The notes under the pieces: generated by a model
Seen by the model: the letters and a program-made list of their open reading frames with translations, nothing else
Told to the model about the DNA's origin: nothing
Databases searched by the model: none
Made by a program: the position numbers and the translations under genes
Shown: positions 25,535-34,766 of the stretch, in pieces
Layout of the letters: every line of letters starts with the position of its first letter
Numbering within the stretch: position 1 is the stretch's first letter
NCBI RefSeq assembly: GCF_000420865.1
Contig: NZ_ATVT01000012.1
Location: 1 to 64,000, forward strand
From: Butyrivibrio sp. XPD2006
GTDB lineage: Bacteria > Bacillota > Clostridia > Lachnospirales > Lachnospiraceae
DNA length: 64,000 nt
Direction of reading: 5' to 3'

Positions 25535-26297
25535 TATAAGAAAAGCATTTGAAAACGGTAAGGCATTTATTGCATTCATAACCTGTGGTGATCCGGACCT
25601 TGAGACTACGATAAGAGTAGTAAAAGAAGCTGCTGAAAATGGAGCAGATCTTATAGAGCTTGGAATACCTTTCTCGGATCCTACAGCTGAAGGACCTACA
25701 ATTCAGGGGGCTAATCTCCGCGCCCTGACAGGAGGTGTTACCACAGACAAAATATTCGATATGGTAAAAGAGCTGAGGAAAGATGTAACGATACCGATGG
25801 TATTCATGACTTACGCCAACGTGGTTTTCTCCTACGGAGCAGAGAGATTCATCAAAACCTGCAGCGAGATCGGAATCGACGGGCTTATCCTTCCGGATCT
25901 TCCCTATGAGGAAAAGGAAGAGTTCCATCCGGTATGTGCTAAATACGGAGTTGATCTGATTTCCCTGATCGCGCCTACCTCCGAGAACAGGATCTCACAG
26001 ATTGCAAAAGACGCTGAGGGCTTCATATACGTCGTTTCCAGCCTCGGAGTAACAGGAACCAGAAGTGAGATCAAAACGGATCTGGAAAGCATCGTAAAGG
26101 CCATCAGAACAAGTTCTGAAGTGCCTTGCGCCATCGGTTTTGGAATATCCAAACCCGAGCAGGCCAAAAAGATGGCCGACATTTCCGACGGTGCCATCGT
26201 CGGCAGCGCCATAATCAAGATAATAGAGAAGTACGGAAAAGATTCTCCCAGGTATGTCGGGGAATATGTAAAGAGTATGAAAGACGCCATAGCGTAA
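25527..26297 (+). CDS. trpA: Tryptophan synthase alpha chain
   Basis: The 256-residue TIM-barrel subunit cleaves indole-3-glycerol phosphate and passes indole to TrpB. I start it at ATG 25527, with GGGGAG just upstream and an 8-bp overlap with trpB. The catalytic Glu is in [16 protein letters not shown] (residues ~39-54), and the second acid is in [13 protein letters not shown]. It is complete and ends the operon. A strong hairpin with six Ts follows 5 bp after the stop. trpE and trpG, needed to make anthranilate, are not in this operon. Confidence 0.97.
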   Translation: MSNIRKAFENGKAFIAFITCGDPDLETTIRVVKEAAENGADLIELGIPFSDPTAEGPTIQGANLRALTGGVTTDKIFDMVKELRKDVTIPMVFMTYANVVFSYGAERFIKTCSEIGIDGLILPDLPYEEKEEFHPVCAKYGVDLISLIAPTSENRISQIAKDAEGFIYVVSSLGVTGTRSEIKTDLESIVKAIRTSSEVPCAIGFGISKPEQAKKMADISDGAIVGSAIIKIIEKYGKDSPRYVGEYVKSMKDAIA

Positions 26298-26301
26298 AGC
26301 A

Positions 26302-26352
26302 AAGGTGTGACATATGCTTTGTCAATGACAAAGTGTACGTCACACCTTTTTT
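26302..26352 (+). terminator. Terminator of the trp operon
   Basis: The outer stem AAGGTGTGAC / GTCACACCTT encloses an inner perfect stem CTTTGTC / GACAAAG with loop AAT, and six Ts follow. It ends trpDCFBA transcription. Its DNA contains the same nested palindrome as the region upstream of 36733, so it may also be a protein-binding site. Confidence 0.92.
26307..26343. promoter_or_regulatory. Candidate operator A: 37-bp nested palindrome
   Basis: GTGAC, 8 bp, TGTCAATGACA, 8 bp, GTCAC. It lies about 100 bp upstream of the first lipoprotein gene of the cluster that follows, just before a weak promoter-like pair (TTGTGC 26351-26356, TATTAA 26373-26378). The same parts with the same total length occur at 36612-36648. 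A simple terminator explanation also fits this copy, so its operator role is inferred. Confidence 0.45.
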
Positions 26353-26443
26353 GTGCATAAGTGTTGGTAAAATATTAATAAGTGTATGTTTTGCCGTTCC
26401 ATCAACTAAATCATTGAGTTAATTCGACTTTGGAGGTTTTGCT

Positions 26444-27205
26444 ATGCGAGGCATGTCATCATTCCAGGTAAAGGCTCGGGTTATTACTATTTTTCTAAGC
26501 ATCATCCTTATTATAGGGGGATGCTCTTCTTCGCGTGGAGAGAAAAATCCAAAAGAGCCTGAAAAGGAAGAGGCTTCGGCAACAGAGCAGGCCTCTGTCA
26601 TAGAACAGAGCACAGCAGAGGTTTCAAAGATTGCCAGCGAGGAGGATGTAGCTCTTTTCCTGATGGGAGATGCAGGGAAGGAGGATGAGAACGAGTATAA
26701 TCCTGCGACTTATGCGATATCGGGCGGAAGCTGGGATATCCTGGAGTCCGGCGAGAAGATATACACCATGGCTGACGGGAATGAAGCAAAGAACGTCTGG
26801 GTTGAGGATGATGGCAAGTATTACTATGTGGACTTTACCGGATGTCTTATGAAGAATAACTATACCGCAGATGGCTTCTATGTAGGAGATGAGGGCTACT
26901 GGGTCAGGAAGGAAAAGCAGCGACAGGATGATGTGGAACCACTTAGTGGCAAAACATATGGCCATGACCCGGTATTTGTGATTGAGATCATGAACTATTC
27001 GGATGATTCTCATTATGCTATAGCAACAAAGACATACAGTTTTGGGGCAAAAGAGGAGTACAACGTGATGCCACTGGGCCACAGTACATATCTGTTGGAA
27101 TATCCGGATGAATTTTATGAGGGATATCTGATGTCTGTTTCAAAAGATCAGAAGACGATCATAGTTTCCGGTCTTGGATGCACAGATGAATACACTATAG
27201 AATGA
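26444..27205 (+). CDS. Lipoprotein of unknown function
   Basis: The 253-residue product has a basic N-terminus, a hydrophobic helix and a lipobox ending IGGC with Cys27 as the lipid attachment site. A Glu/Ser/Ala-rich linker (~28-65) follows, then a beta-rich domain with many aromatic residues, including the paired YYYVDF and GYWVRKE segments. No enzyme motif is visible. The start follows TTGGAGG. It heads a run of same-strand genes with gaps of 23-36 bp up to 34761: a second lipoprotein, a zinc-ribbon membrane protein, a giant exported protein and another zinc-ribbon protein. Candidate operator A and weak promoter boxes lie upstream, so it probably opens the transcript. Confidence 0.7.
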   Translation: MRGMSSFQVKARVITIFLSIILIIGGCSSSRGEKNPKEPEKEEASATEQASVIEQSTAEVSKIASEEDVALFLMGDAGKEDENEYNPATYAISGGSWDILESGEKIYTMADGNEAKNVWVEDDGKYYYVDFTGCLMKNNYTADGFYVGDEGYWVRKEKQRQDDVEPLSGKTYGHDPVFVIEIMNYSDDSHYAIATKTYSFGAKEEYNVMPLGHSTYLLEYPDEFYEGYLMSVSKDQKTIIVSGLGCTDEYTIE

Positions 27206-27228
27206 TCTGACATTGGAGGGCTGCATAT

Positions 27229-27732
27229 ATGAAAAGAAATCTAAACAGACGAAAAGGTGCCTATATAGTAATTGCTTTTCTTTTAGTCATGATATTCACC
27301 GCCGGATGCGGATTTGTGGGAGGTACGCCCAATATGCCTTATGAGCCTGACACACCGGCGCCTGATCCCCATAACGGATTATTTGTATCTGATCATGGAA
27401 CCATGGAATTTAACGGCGATGGCAAGAGCGTAACTACAGACTTTGACAGTGAGTTATCTGCTCTTCTCGGACTTCCGGAAGGAAAGCAGGAACTGACTTA
27501 TGTATTTTTATCAGGTGACCTTCCACCAGGAGGAAGCGTTGACTGCCGCTACGATGTGGCGCATGAACTAAGACTTAGCACTGCTGATACATCAGTAGTG
27601 GTTGATATGGCACTTATAGGTGAGGACGGAGTAACCGTGACAAAAGGAACTAATCATGTCACACCTGAGAGAATACCGATGTTCTTCAGGGAAGATGGAA
27701 AAATAATGAATGTTATTTTTACAAAACAGTAG
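27229..27732 (+). CDS. Small lipoprotein of unknown function
   Basis: The 167-residue product has a strongly basic start (KRNLNRRK), a hydrophobic helix and the lipobox TAGC with Cys27. The mature part has a Pro-rich linker (~35-50) and one small beta-rich domain with a motif like NGLFVSDHGTMEFNGDGKSV. This resembles domains found in other Lachnospiraceae lipoproteins, but I cannot name the family. It starts 23 bp after the preceding lipoprotein and 36 bp before the zinc-ribbon gene. The two lipoproteins share only the lipobox position and not their mature sequence. Confidence 0.68.
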   Translation: MKRNLNRRKGAYIVIAFLLVMIFTAGCGFVGGTPNMPYEPDTPAPDPHNGLFVSDHGTMEFNGDGKSVTTDFDSELSALLGLPEGKQELTYVFLSGDLPPGGSVDCRYDVAHELRLSTADTSVVVDMALIGEDGVTVTKGTNHVTPERIPMFFREDGKIMNVIFTKQ

Positions 27733-27768
27733 TCTGTATACTGATGCGATGGATAGCTTTAGTGAGGA

Positions 27769-28830
27769 ATGGATATGGATGCTGAAATTAAATTCTGTAA
27801 AAACTGTGGGGCTAAGGTAAGCAAGAGCGCAAAGTTCTGTGGCAATTGCGGATATCAGTTTGAGGTTTTGCCTCAAGTTGATCCAGAGTCTGTAATCAGT
27901 GTCAAGCACTGTCCTCAGTGTGGAAATGAAATGGCAGTTACAGCAAAGTTCTGCCGTCATTGTGGATACAAGGTGGGTGAGCAGAAAGATGCAGCTACAC
28001 CTCAGATGCAGAAGAAGGAGACACCTGCGCCTGAAGCTGTCGCAGCTTCTGTGCCTGATCCGTCAAAGGTCCATGCTTCATCACAGCCAGGAGAAACTGC
28101 AGTAATGGAGTTCTTCACTGAGTCTGTAGTTAAAAGGCCTGTGGCAGCAGCTATGAATGGTGGTGCTCAGATCATCGGGGATGTCACAGAGGTGCCAGAG
28201 ATAAAATCTGCGTTTTCCACAATAGGTGGCAGTATCATGTCCACCCTTGGTGGTTCTTTAAGTCTTATCATCAAGCCCAAATATCTGATCCTTGCAGTAC
28301 TTATGGCGCTGGTCTGGATAGTGCTTGGTTCCATGAGAGATTCGAGCTCTGCACTGGTAAAATTCCTTTCCTGGCTGACTTTTGCCAAGGGTGGTTTTGA
28401 CAGAGATGGTCTTTGGACTCTTGGAGGAATTGTTGGAAAATCAGTTGTCGGCGTGACGCTCTGTTCGTTTTTTACAGGTGGAATACCCAGAGTATTTAAG
28501 GGACTTGGGGCTGCGTTTACACGTACCAGTGGCAAAAAAAGCATCCTGGCATTGATCGCTGGTTTCTTTACAGGAATAATTGGTTACTTTTCTTTTGTAG
28601 GGTTCGATGCAGCTGATATCACAACATCAATGGCAGGAATATCAGGAGCATTACTATCGTTTGAAGCTCTTGGGGGAAGATCCGGAATGCTTTATGATAT
28701 CGCAGAATCCCTTACTTCCAAAAAGATAGATGGTATAAGAATGGCGCAGGACGGAAAGGCAAACAGCCTGCTGACGGGACTTTCTTTTGGATTCCTACTG
28801 ATAACTCTATTCGCTGCGATTTCAGCTTGA
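27769..28830 (+). CDS. Double zinc-ribbon membrane protein
   Basis: The 353-residue protein starts with two zinc ribbons: CKNCG...CGNCG (residues ~9-29) and CPQCG...CRHCG (~48-67). Each is a CxxC-CxxC zinc site. A Pro/Ala-rich linker follows (~70-110). The C-terminal part has about five hydrophobic segments, including ILAVLMALVWIVLGSM, KSVVGVTLCSFFTGGIPRVF and LLTGLSFGFLLITLFAAIS. The topology puts the ribbons in the cytosol, where they could bind a partner protein or nucleic acid. The gene lies directly before the giant protein gene, and a second zinc-ribbon membrane protein follows that gene. I infer that the ribbon proteins help assemble or regulate the giant protein at the membrane. An ATG two codons in is an alternative start. 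Confidence 0.72.
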   Translation: MDMDAEIKFCKNCGAKVSKSAKFCGNCGYQFEVLPQVDPESVISVKHCPQCGNEMAVTAKFCRHCGYKVGEQKDAATPQMQKKETPAPEAVAASVPDPSKVHASSQPGETAVMEFFTESVVKRPVAAAMNGGAQIIGDVTEVPEIKSAFSTIGGSIMSTLGGSLSLIIKPKYLILAVLMALVWIVLGSMRDSSSALVKFLSWLTFAKGGFDRDGLWTLGGIVGKSVVGVTLCSFFTGGIPRVFKGLGAAFTRTSGKKSILALIAGFFTGIIGYFSFVGFDAADITTSMAGISGALLSFEALGGRSGMLYDIAESLTSKKIDGIRMAQDGKANSLLTGLSFGFLLITLFAAISA

Positions 28831-28852
28831 CCATACAATAGGAGATCAGCCT

Positions 28853-31800
28853 ATGCATAGAAAAATGAGAAATACCATCATAAAAAGAATATGTGCTCTG
28901 TCCGGAGCATTTATGATGCTGCTGTCCTTTATAGTGATGTCGACAGCTCTTTTCCCGGTAAAGGCAAATGCGGAAGGAGATGGTTACTGGCAATTTGATC
29001 GCTCCGAGGTTGAGGGTCCCAGGAGTAACTTTGAGGATTCCGTAATGTCAGGCGGACATGGATCATATCAGTGCCATGCGGAGTGTACTAAGGATTATGT
29101 GACAAATTACCACGATAGTAATGAGCATGAAACTAGTTGCAAGGGCGAATCTGTTGATATTTCAATAAATGTTTCAGAACCCCCGATGACAACATTGGTA
29201 CCGGGTGAAGAGATTGAAATTGCTGTATATCCTTCAGTATCAGGCACACAGTACACTGACAGCCTTACTGCTTATACCTGTACCATCAATGCGGATATAG
29301 GTTTTGGGTCTGATTATAACGCCTGGAAGCATTTTTATAATAGCGAGCAGGAGAAATATTTTGGCGTAGACAGAAGCTGGGAAGAAAATGATTATTACGG
29401 ATATGGTGGACATCTGTATGCCATGAGTGGTGACAATGTCCTTACGGCAACTGTGCCTGAAGGAAATAGCGGAGGCACTATGTGGATATCCGTTAACTTC
29501 AGCCATGCAAGAGGTGAGGATGCGATAACCACATATTATTACTACAAATGGGTTGATGGTCAGGCTAAAGAAGCTAAGCCTGTAGAGGAGAAGAAGCCTT
29601 CTGACGGAAAGAGATATTGGGTCTATGATCATACGGAAAACACAGGTCTGGGAGCTGTGGATGGACAGTATCCCGATTCCGACGGTTTTATCGCCCAGCT
29701 CAATGTCTATGGCAGTGATGGAGGGTATGAATACAATCTCGTAGAGTATGATGATGATGGAAAAGAAGTAGATGAGTTTCATAATTCCTGCTCATGGAGC
29801 GGAATACCTGACAGGATACCTGTGGGCAAGGAGTCGGAGGTAGGTATTAACTTACATTATTCAGCCAGCAATTTTGGACTTAATACCAGCGGTGTGAGGT
29901 TTTGGATAAGGCTGGAAGATACAGCGGAAAGAAATGAACTGGAGACAGTTAGTAGCAGGGAAGGTTGGAATTACGAAGACTATATTATCTTGATCTCTGA
30001 TCAGTACGACTATACGGATGCAGACGGTGTTGTCCATCATGCGGAGAAGGTCAATGCTGACATTGTTCTCTATCCCGATCTTCGGACTGGCAATGGAATC
30101 CCAGATCTTAGTGAGGCAACCTATGATCTTTCAAACACAATATTGGTAATCACGGCTTGTGACAATACTATGGATATAGATAAGGGATCTATTATGCTCA
30201 CCAGGTATGTCTACCATCTTGAGATGCCTGAAGAGAGTGCTGTAGTTGAAGAGACTGATGACAATCATGGAATATTCCAGGAAGATTATACCGAAGCCGA
30301 TAAAAATCCCGGAGAGGATGAGGGAACATGGATCAATGAGGATATATTCGGCGATGGTGTGCCAACTCCTGATCCTGAAGGGGCGATCATTGGAGGCGGA
30401 GCAGCTCTTCTTGGCGCTGGCGCGCTTGCAAGGAAGAAGAAAAAGAAAAATAAAAAGAAGGTTAAAAAGAACGCAGCTGTGGCTGATACTTTTGAGGAAG
30501 AAACAAAGGAAAAGTCACAGTTTAAGATGTATATAAATAAGGACTTTGGAAACACTCTGCAAAAGGGTGAAGATCCAAAGTACGTATATGCGCGCATTAT
30601 GGAGGTTACTCCACAGAAATGGGAGAAGGAAAGAGATGACCTTACTTCCAAGATAGTTGCTTTCTCAGGTGATGGAGTACTGAAAGTAACTGACTGCGGA
30701 ATGACATCCAACGGATATAAAGCGGCTATGGTTGAAGTGCCGGAAGATAATACCATGGAACAGGGTGAAGTCAGCTTCAAGTTTGTAGGAGAGGGTGGCA
30801 CCTATATTCGCCATGTGGTATTCGATCTTGTAAATCCTGGTATCAATTTTGCCCAGGAGAATCTTGGACTTCCTGCTCATTACGAAAAAGAGGCGAGACT
30901 TCCGTTTGGTGTTATCGGAATGAGCGAAAAAGTGGATGTAACGGCCACAATAGAGGATAAGAAGAAAGGAAAGACAGTATATACTGTTTCACTGGAGCAG
31001 GATAAAGAGGAAAAACGTCTTTACTATGCGATCATCAAGGACGTTCTTGCTGATGACAAGGAAGAGGCAGGTACTACAGAGGAATATACTCTCAAGGTAA
31101 AGGCACAGGATAGTAAAAAGACTCTGGAAGAAAACTTCAAGATAATGAGAATCCATATGGGACTGGTGCTCATACTTGAAGGTGCTGCCATAGGGTGCTA
31201 TCTGAAGATCAAGGAAGGACACGAGGGAAGAGCTGCCAAGCGTGCAGTTGGTTCTGAACTTGGCTGGAACCTGTCAGTTTCAGGTGCTGTAGGACTCAAT
31301 CCAGCAAGCGCGCTGATCGCTCCGGGAGTGCATGCTATGCAGACTGCAACGAGCGCGACAATTAATGAAGTGAAATCTGAAACTGCCCGTGCAGATGAAA
31401 TTGAGCCATGTACAACGATAGGTAAGATTTTCCTTCTTCACTGGAATGAAGAGAAGAAGATTATCGAGCGCATAGCTGTCGTGCCGGATAGAGAGTGCGT
31501 GGTAATCCCTACTACGGTTGAGAACAGCGGCAAATACGCTCACAGGGGAAAGGCAGAGGAAAAACATTACACACTGGTTGAGAATCTTGGGATATGTGCA
31601 TTCCCGACAAAAGAGGTTGATGAACATGGCGCCAGAACCATCAAACTATGCAGCACAAAGGGAGCGCTTGATCCGCCTACACGTATGAAGGCTGAACTGA
31701 CTGTAAGGGCAGTTTATGATGAGGTTCAGTACGATGTTACAAAGAAAATCCTTCTGCACAGTATGCCGTTCAGGCAGTATGAGAATGCAGCAGATGAGGC

Positions 31801-33712
31801 TCAGTACGAGCAATGGGATAAGCATGTCAAGGAAATGCTGTTAAGCATAGAAACCAGAATATACGACAGCTACATGTATCATCTGTATTCGCTCAGAAAT
31901 ATGATCAATCGCATGCTGAATGGCTATGACAAGAGATTTGGGTTTGACAATACCCAGATAAATACTGTCATGGAAGTATGGACGAAGTTCCTTAAGGGAG
32001 AACATACCGGTGCAAGAGGAAGAGCCCAGGGACTTACTTTGGCTGATGATCTTGCAGCAGCTTATGCTTTCCTTGAGGGTATGCGTGATAATGGAGGAAT
32101 GCTTGGAAGAATTGCGCTGGGTATATGCACAGCAGGCTATTCAGAACAGCTCTTCTTTGCCATGGAAATCGGTGAAAAGATGAAACAGGCTGTCTTTGCC
32201 TGCAAGGGTGATGATGAATTCGGCTTCTGGGACGGAATTAAACTGGGAGTTCAAGAGTACGCCAAGTCAGAACTGCAGGGCCTTTTGTTCAGCGGTGCTC
32301 TAAAACTTGGAGGCGCTGCGCTCAATCTTGCCGGCAAGGCAGTAAAGGGACAGGACTTCGACCTTCTTGGCACCATAGCTGAGAAATACAAGTCAACCAT
32401 TAAAAACCTTGATGAAGGACTGAAAGCCAAGAGTAAGACCTACAAGCTGGCTTCGGATACCATGGACAGTGTCGGAAACTTCTTCAATACATCGGCAAAG
32501 TCCGCAAAAGAGTCGATGGAGAGGAATGATCAGCTTAATGCTGCTGCAGAGAAAAAAGCTCAGACCACCATTGCAGAGCGCAGGCAGGGTAAGGGTCCGG
32601 AGCTTAAGAGTGCACAAGAAGCGGCTGATGAAGTATTGTATGATCTTGCAAGGCAGCGAGGTATGAACAAAGTCCGCAAGCTCTGGAAAGCACAGCAGAA
32701 GATGAGCAAAGCCAAAGGTACCGGAGGCGGATACTGGGAAGCAAAGGCTGAGTATGAGCAGATCTGCAAGGAAGTATGGAGAGATAAGAATGCCCTTAAG
32801 CAGCTCAAGAATTATGATGGAGCCGCTGGCATAGATATGCGATATGAGTTCAATCGATACAGAAATAAGGTTAAGGCTAAAGTTTCAGAAAAGATGCTGG
32901 ATGATATAGCCCGGGAGACAGGTAAAAAGAGAAATGAGCTCTATATCCAGAGTGCGACCTCAAACAGTGACGCTGATGTTCTGGCAGGAAAGACTGTACC
33001 GGAGGATTGGGATGTAACTGTAACAGAAATATGCTATTCAAATCCTAAAGCTTCGAAGAATTTCCTTGTAATAGATCAGGATATCGGTCAGGATGCGCTG
33101 TCCAAGAATCTGTACAAGGAGATATACGGAGTTGATCCTCCATCATTAGAAGTTGCAAGAGATATGGCTGATAAGTTTGATGTTACCTATGTAGAGCCTG
33201 TACATCATAAAGGTCAGAAAATTGAGGTAAATCTGGAGGCCTATGCTGATCTTGACGGTATGATAAATCCTAATGAGTTCAACCGTGACCTGAAGCTGTT
33301 GGAACTTAACAGAAAAGCATTTGCACATAAGGGCAATGAATGGTACAAGAAGGGAGATAACATGCTTGCCAGTGCTGCAGAAAAGGAGGCTAAGGCAAGA
33401 ACGTTGTTTGGAGCAGAACAGTCAGCTATGATGAAAGAAGCGCAGGAGCTGAAATATGATGCTATTGCCTGCTATGTAGAGGGAACCAGGCAGATTACAA
33501 AACAGACAACCAAGACTTCAATGCCACGTAATGCCTATAAGATGTCCCAGGGAATGGCTGATTCCTTCTCGGCTAATGCAAGAGAAATACATGCCCTGGC
33601 ACTTAAGGTTGGTGATACATTAAGTCCCGGAGAATTCTTCCATATTTTAAGGACTCAGTATGGTATCGATAAGTATGCTTATACTGAACTTATGGCGAAT
33701 TGTCTTGTTTAA
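28853..33712 (+). CDS. Giant (1619-residue) exported and membrane-spanning protein, unknown family
   Basis: Residues 1-~40 are a signal peptide (ending VKANAE). Residues ~41-500 form an aromatic- and acid-rich outer part. A glycine/alanine-rich membrane helix follows (~510-527), then an extreme Lys stretch, so the rest is predicted to be cytosolic. Another hydrophobic helix lies at ~768-784 and a third, weaker one near 1145-1170. The region ~530-760 looks like beta domains. Residues ~1190-1330 are highly charged, probably coiled coil. The C-terminal ~250 residues contain SDADV (~1371) and DWDVTV (~1385), then VEPVHHKGQK and a helical tail. The spaced acidic motifs vaguely recall nucleotidyltransferases, but this is not proof. 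It may be a surface receptor, a polymorphic-toxin-like effector or a secretion scaffold. It is flanked by zinc-ribbon membrane proteins. Confidence 0.6.
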   Translation: MHRKMRNTIIKRICALSGAFMMLLSFIVMSTALFPVKANAEGDGYWQFDRSEVEGPRSNFEDSVMSGGHGSYQCHAECTKDYVTNYHDSNEHETSCKGESVDISINVSEPPMTTLVPGEEIEIAVYPSVSGTQYTDSLTAYTCTINADIGFGSDYNAWKHFYNSEQEKYFGVDRSWEENDYYGYGGHLYAMSGDNVLTATVPEGNSGGTMWISVNFSHARGEDAITTYYYYKWVDGQAKEAKPVEEKKPSDGKRYWVYDHTENTGLGAVDGQYPDSDGFIAQLNVYGSDGGYEYNLVEYDDDGKEVDEFHNSCSWSGIPDRIPVGKESEVGINLHYSASNFGLNTSGVRFWIRLEDTAERNELETVSSREGWNYEDYIILISDQYDYTDADGVVHHAEKVNADIVLYPDLRTGNGIPDLSEATYDLSNTILVITACDNTMDIDKGSIMLTRYVYHLEMPEESAVVEETDDNHGIFQEDYTEADKNPGEDEGTWINEDIFGDGVPTPDPEGAIIGGGAALLGAGALARKKKKKNKKKVKKNAAVADTFEEETKEKSQFKMYINKDFGNTLQKGEDPKYVYARIMEVTPQKWEKERDDLTSKIVAFSGDGVLKVTDCGMTSNGYKAAMVEVPEDNTMEQGEVSFKFVGEGGTYIRHVVFDLVNPGINFAQENLGLPAHYEKEARLPFGVIGMSEKVDVTATIEDKKKGKTVYTVSLEQDKEEKRLYYAIIKDVLADDKEEAGTTEEYTLKVKAQDSKKTLEENFKIMRIHMGLVLILEGAAIGCYLKIKEGHEGRAAKRAVGSELGWNLSVSGAVGLNPASALIAPGVHAMQTATSATINEVKSETARADEIEPCTTIGKIFLLHWNEEKKIIERIAVVPDRECVVIPTTVENSGKYAHRGKAEEKHYTLVENLGICAFPTKEVDEHGARTIKLCSTKGALDPPTRMKAELTVRAVYDEVQYDVTKKILLHSMPFRQYENAADEAQYEQWDKHVKEMLLSIETRIYDSYMYHLYSLRNMINRMLNGYDKRFGFDNTQINTVMEVWTKFLKGEHTGARGRAQGLTLADDLAAAYAFLEGMRDNGGMLGRIALGICTAGYSEQLFFAMEIGEKMKQAVFACKGDDEFGFWDGIKLGVQEYAKSELQGLLFSGALKLGGAALNLAGKAVKGQDFDLLGTIAEKYKSTIKNLDEGLKAKSKTYKLASDTMDSVGNFFNTSAKSAKESMERNDQLNAAAEKKAQTTIAERRQGKGPELKSAQEAADEVLYDLARQRGMNKVRKLWKAQQKMSKAKGTGGGYWEAKAEYEQICKEVWRDKNALKQLKNYDGAAGIDMRYEFNRYRNKVKAKVSEKMLDDIARETGKKRNELYIQSATSNSDADVLAGKTVPEDWDVTVTEICYSNPKASKNFLVIDQDIGQDALSKNLYKEIYGVDPPSLEVARDMADKFDVTYVEPVHHKGQKIEVNLEAYADLDGMINPNEFNRDLKLLELNRKAFAHKGNEWYKKGDNMLASAAEKEAKARTLFGAEQSAMMKEAQELKYDAIACYVEGTRQITKQTTKTSMPRNAYKMSQGMADSFSANAREIHALALKVGDTLSPGEFFHILRTQYGIDKYAYTELMANCLV

Positions 33713-33738
33713 GGACTTTGAACGGAAAAGGAGCATCT

Positions 33739-34761
33739 ATGTATTGTGAAACTTGTGGAGCAAAGATACCGGATGACAGCACATTCTGTGAAGAATGTGG
33801 AGCAAAGATAACTAAAGACGTGCAGGCCAAGGAGCCGGAAGTGAAGATGGTTCCGAAGGCTCCGGTGCCACCGCCGCCTATTGTCAATCCGCAGCCACAG
33901 CAGCAGTTTGCAACGAATGAAAGCATACAGCCTCAGTCGACAAGCTCGGCTGCTACGCCTTCTGAGAAAGCTGGGTTTTCTGGCAATGGTAAGACTTTAA
34001 TAGCGGCTATAGGAGGAGTGCTGGCCGTAGTAGTTATTGTGATAGCTGTCATTATGGCTAAAAAGAGTGGGATCATCGGAGGTAAAGGCGATAAGGCAGA
34101 CAACCAGGAAGCTGAAGTGGTTTCTGAGGTTGTCCAGGAGAGTGCCGCGCAGTCGGTGGAAGAAACGAAGCCTGAAGCTCAGGCAGAAGAAACAGCGCAG
34201 CCGGAGCCGGCAGCAGAAAAAACTGATGCTGACAGTGCAAGTGCTGAATCAAAGCCGGCAGCAGGTTCAAAGGTGCCCAGCATCAGCGGCCCTGAGCAGG
34301 ACGTGGTTATTCAGGACTTTGACTGGTATTTTAATGACGGATTTCCGGAAGACGGTACTGCTTATAATGAGCTCTGGGGTCTTGGCGGAATGTGGAAGTC
34401 TTTGATGCTTGCAAGGACAACAACAGATGGCAATGATATGAGCAGGGTCATCATATCAGATACTGAGGTCCAGTACATGGGATATAAGCTGACACTTCTT
34501 TTCAATACCAAGTCCCGCTTTGAGTATCCTGAGGATAAAAGAGATCAGATCCAGCATACTGACGATACCCAGGTTACTATGACTCTTAATGGTGACTGGG
34601 ATGAGGAGAGAACGTCTATGGATGTCTATAGCGTCAACTCCGATCTTAACTGCAAGATAAACACCTTCGTGACAAAGAATGGATTTGATTATGCACTGGG
34701 CACTTTGTATAACGGTGACAACGAAATTGGCAAGGTGATAATGATAAGAGCAACTCCTTAA
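33739..34761 (+). CDS. Zinc-ribbon, single-pass membrane protein
   Basis: The start is ATG 33739 with AAAGGAG upstream, 26 bp after the giant gene. The 340-residue product has one N-terminal zinc ribbon (CETCG...CEECG, residues ~3-23) and a Pro/Gln-rich linker. A single membrane helix follows (~85-108, IAAIGGVLAVVVIVIAVIMA). Then comes a long Glu/Ala-rich linker (~115-185) and a C-terminal beta-rich domain (~190-340) that should be outside the cell. The plan resembles the many zinc-ribbon membrane proteins of Firmicutes, whose role is unknown. It ends only 5 bp before the end of the convergent regulator gene, with no obvious terminator between them, so the two transcripts may overlap and interfere. 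Confidence 0.72.
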   Translation: MYCETCGAKIPDDSTFCEECGAKITKDVQAKEPEVKMVPKAPVPPPPIVNPQPQQQFATNESIQPQSTSSAATPSEKAGFSGNGKTLIAAIGGVLAVVVIVIAVIMAKKSGIIGGKGDKADNQEAEVVSEVVQESAAQSVEETKPEAQAEETAQPEPAAEKTDADSASAESKPAAGSKVPSISGPEQDVVIQDFDWYFNDGFPEDGTAYNELWGLGGMWKSLMLARTTTDGNDMSRVIISDTEVQYMGYKLTLLFNTKSRFEYPEDKRDQIQHTDDTQVTMTLNGDWDEERTSMDVYSVNSDLNCKINTFVTKNGFDYALGTLYNGDNEIGKVIMIRATP

Positions 34762-34766
34762 GAGAA

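Noticed and set aside
26302-26352. trp terminator as complete explanation of the palindrome
   Set aside because: Not rejected as a terminator, but rejected as the only explanation, because the same core and outer arms with the same total length recur at 36612-36648 where no T run follows.
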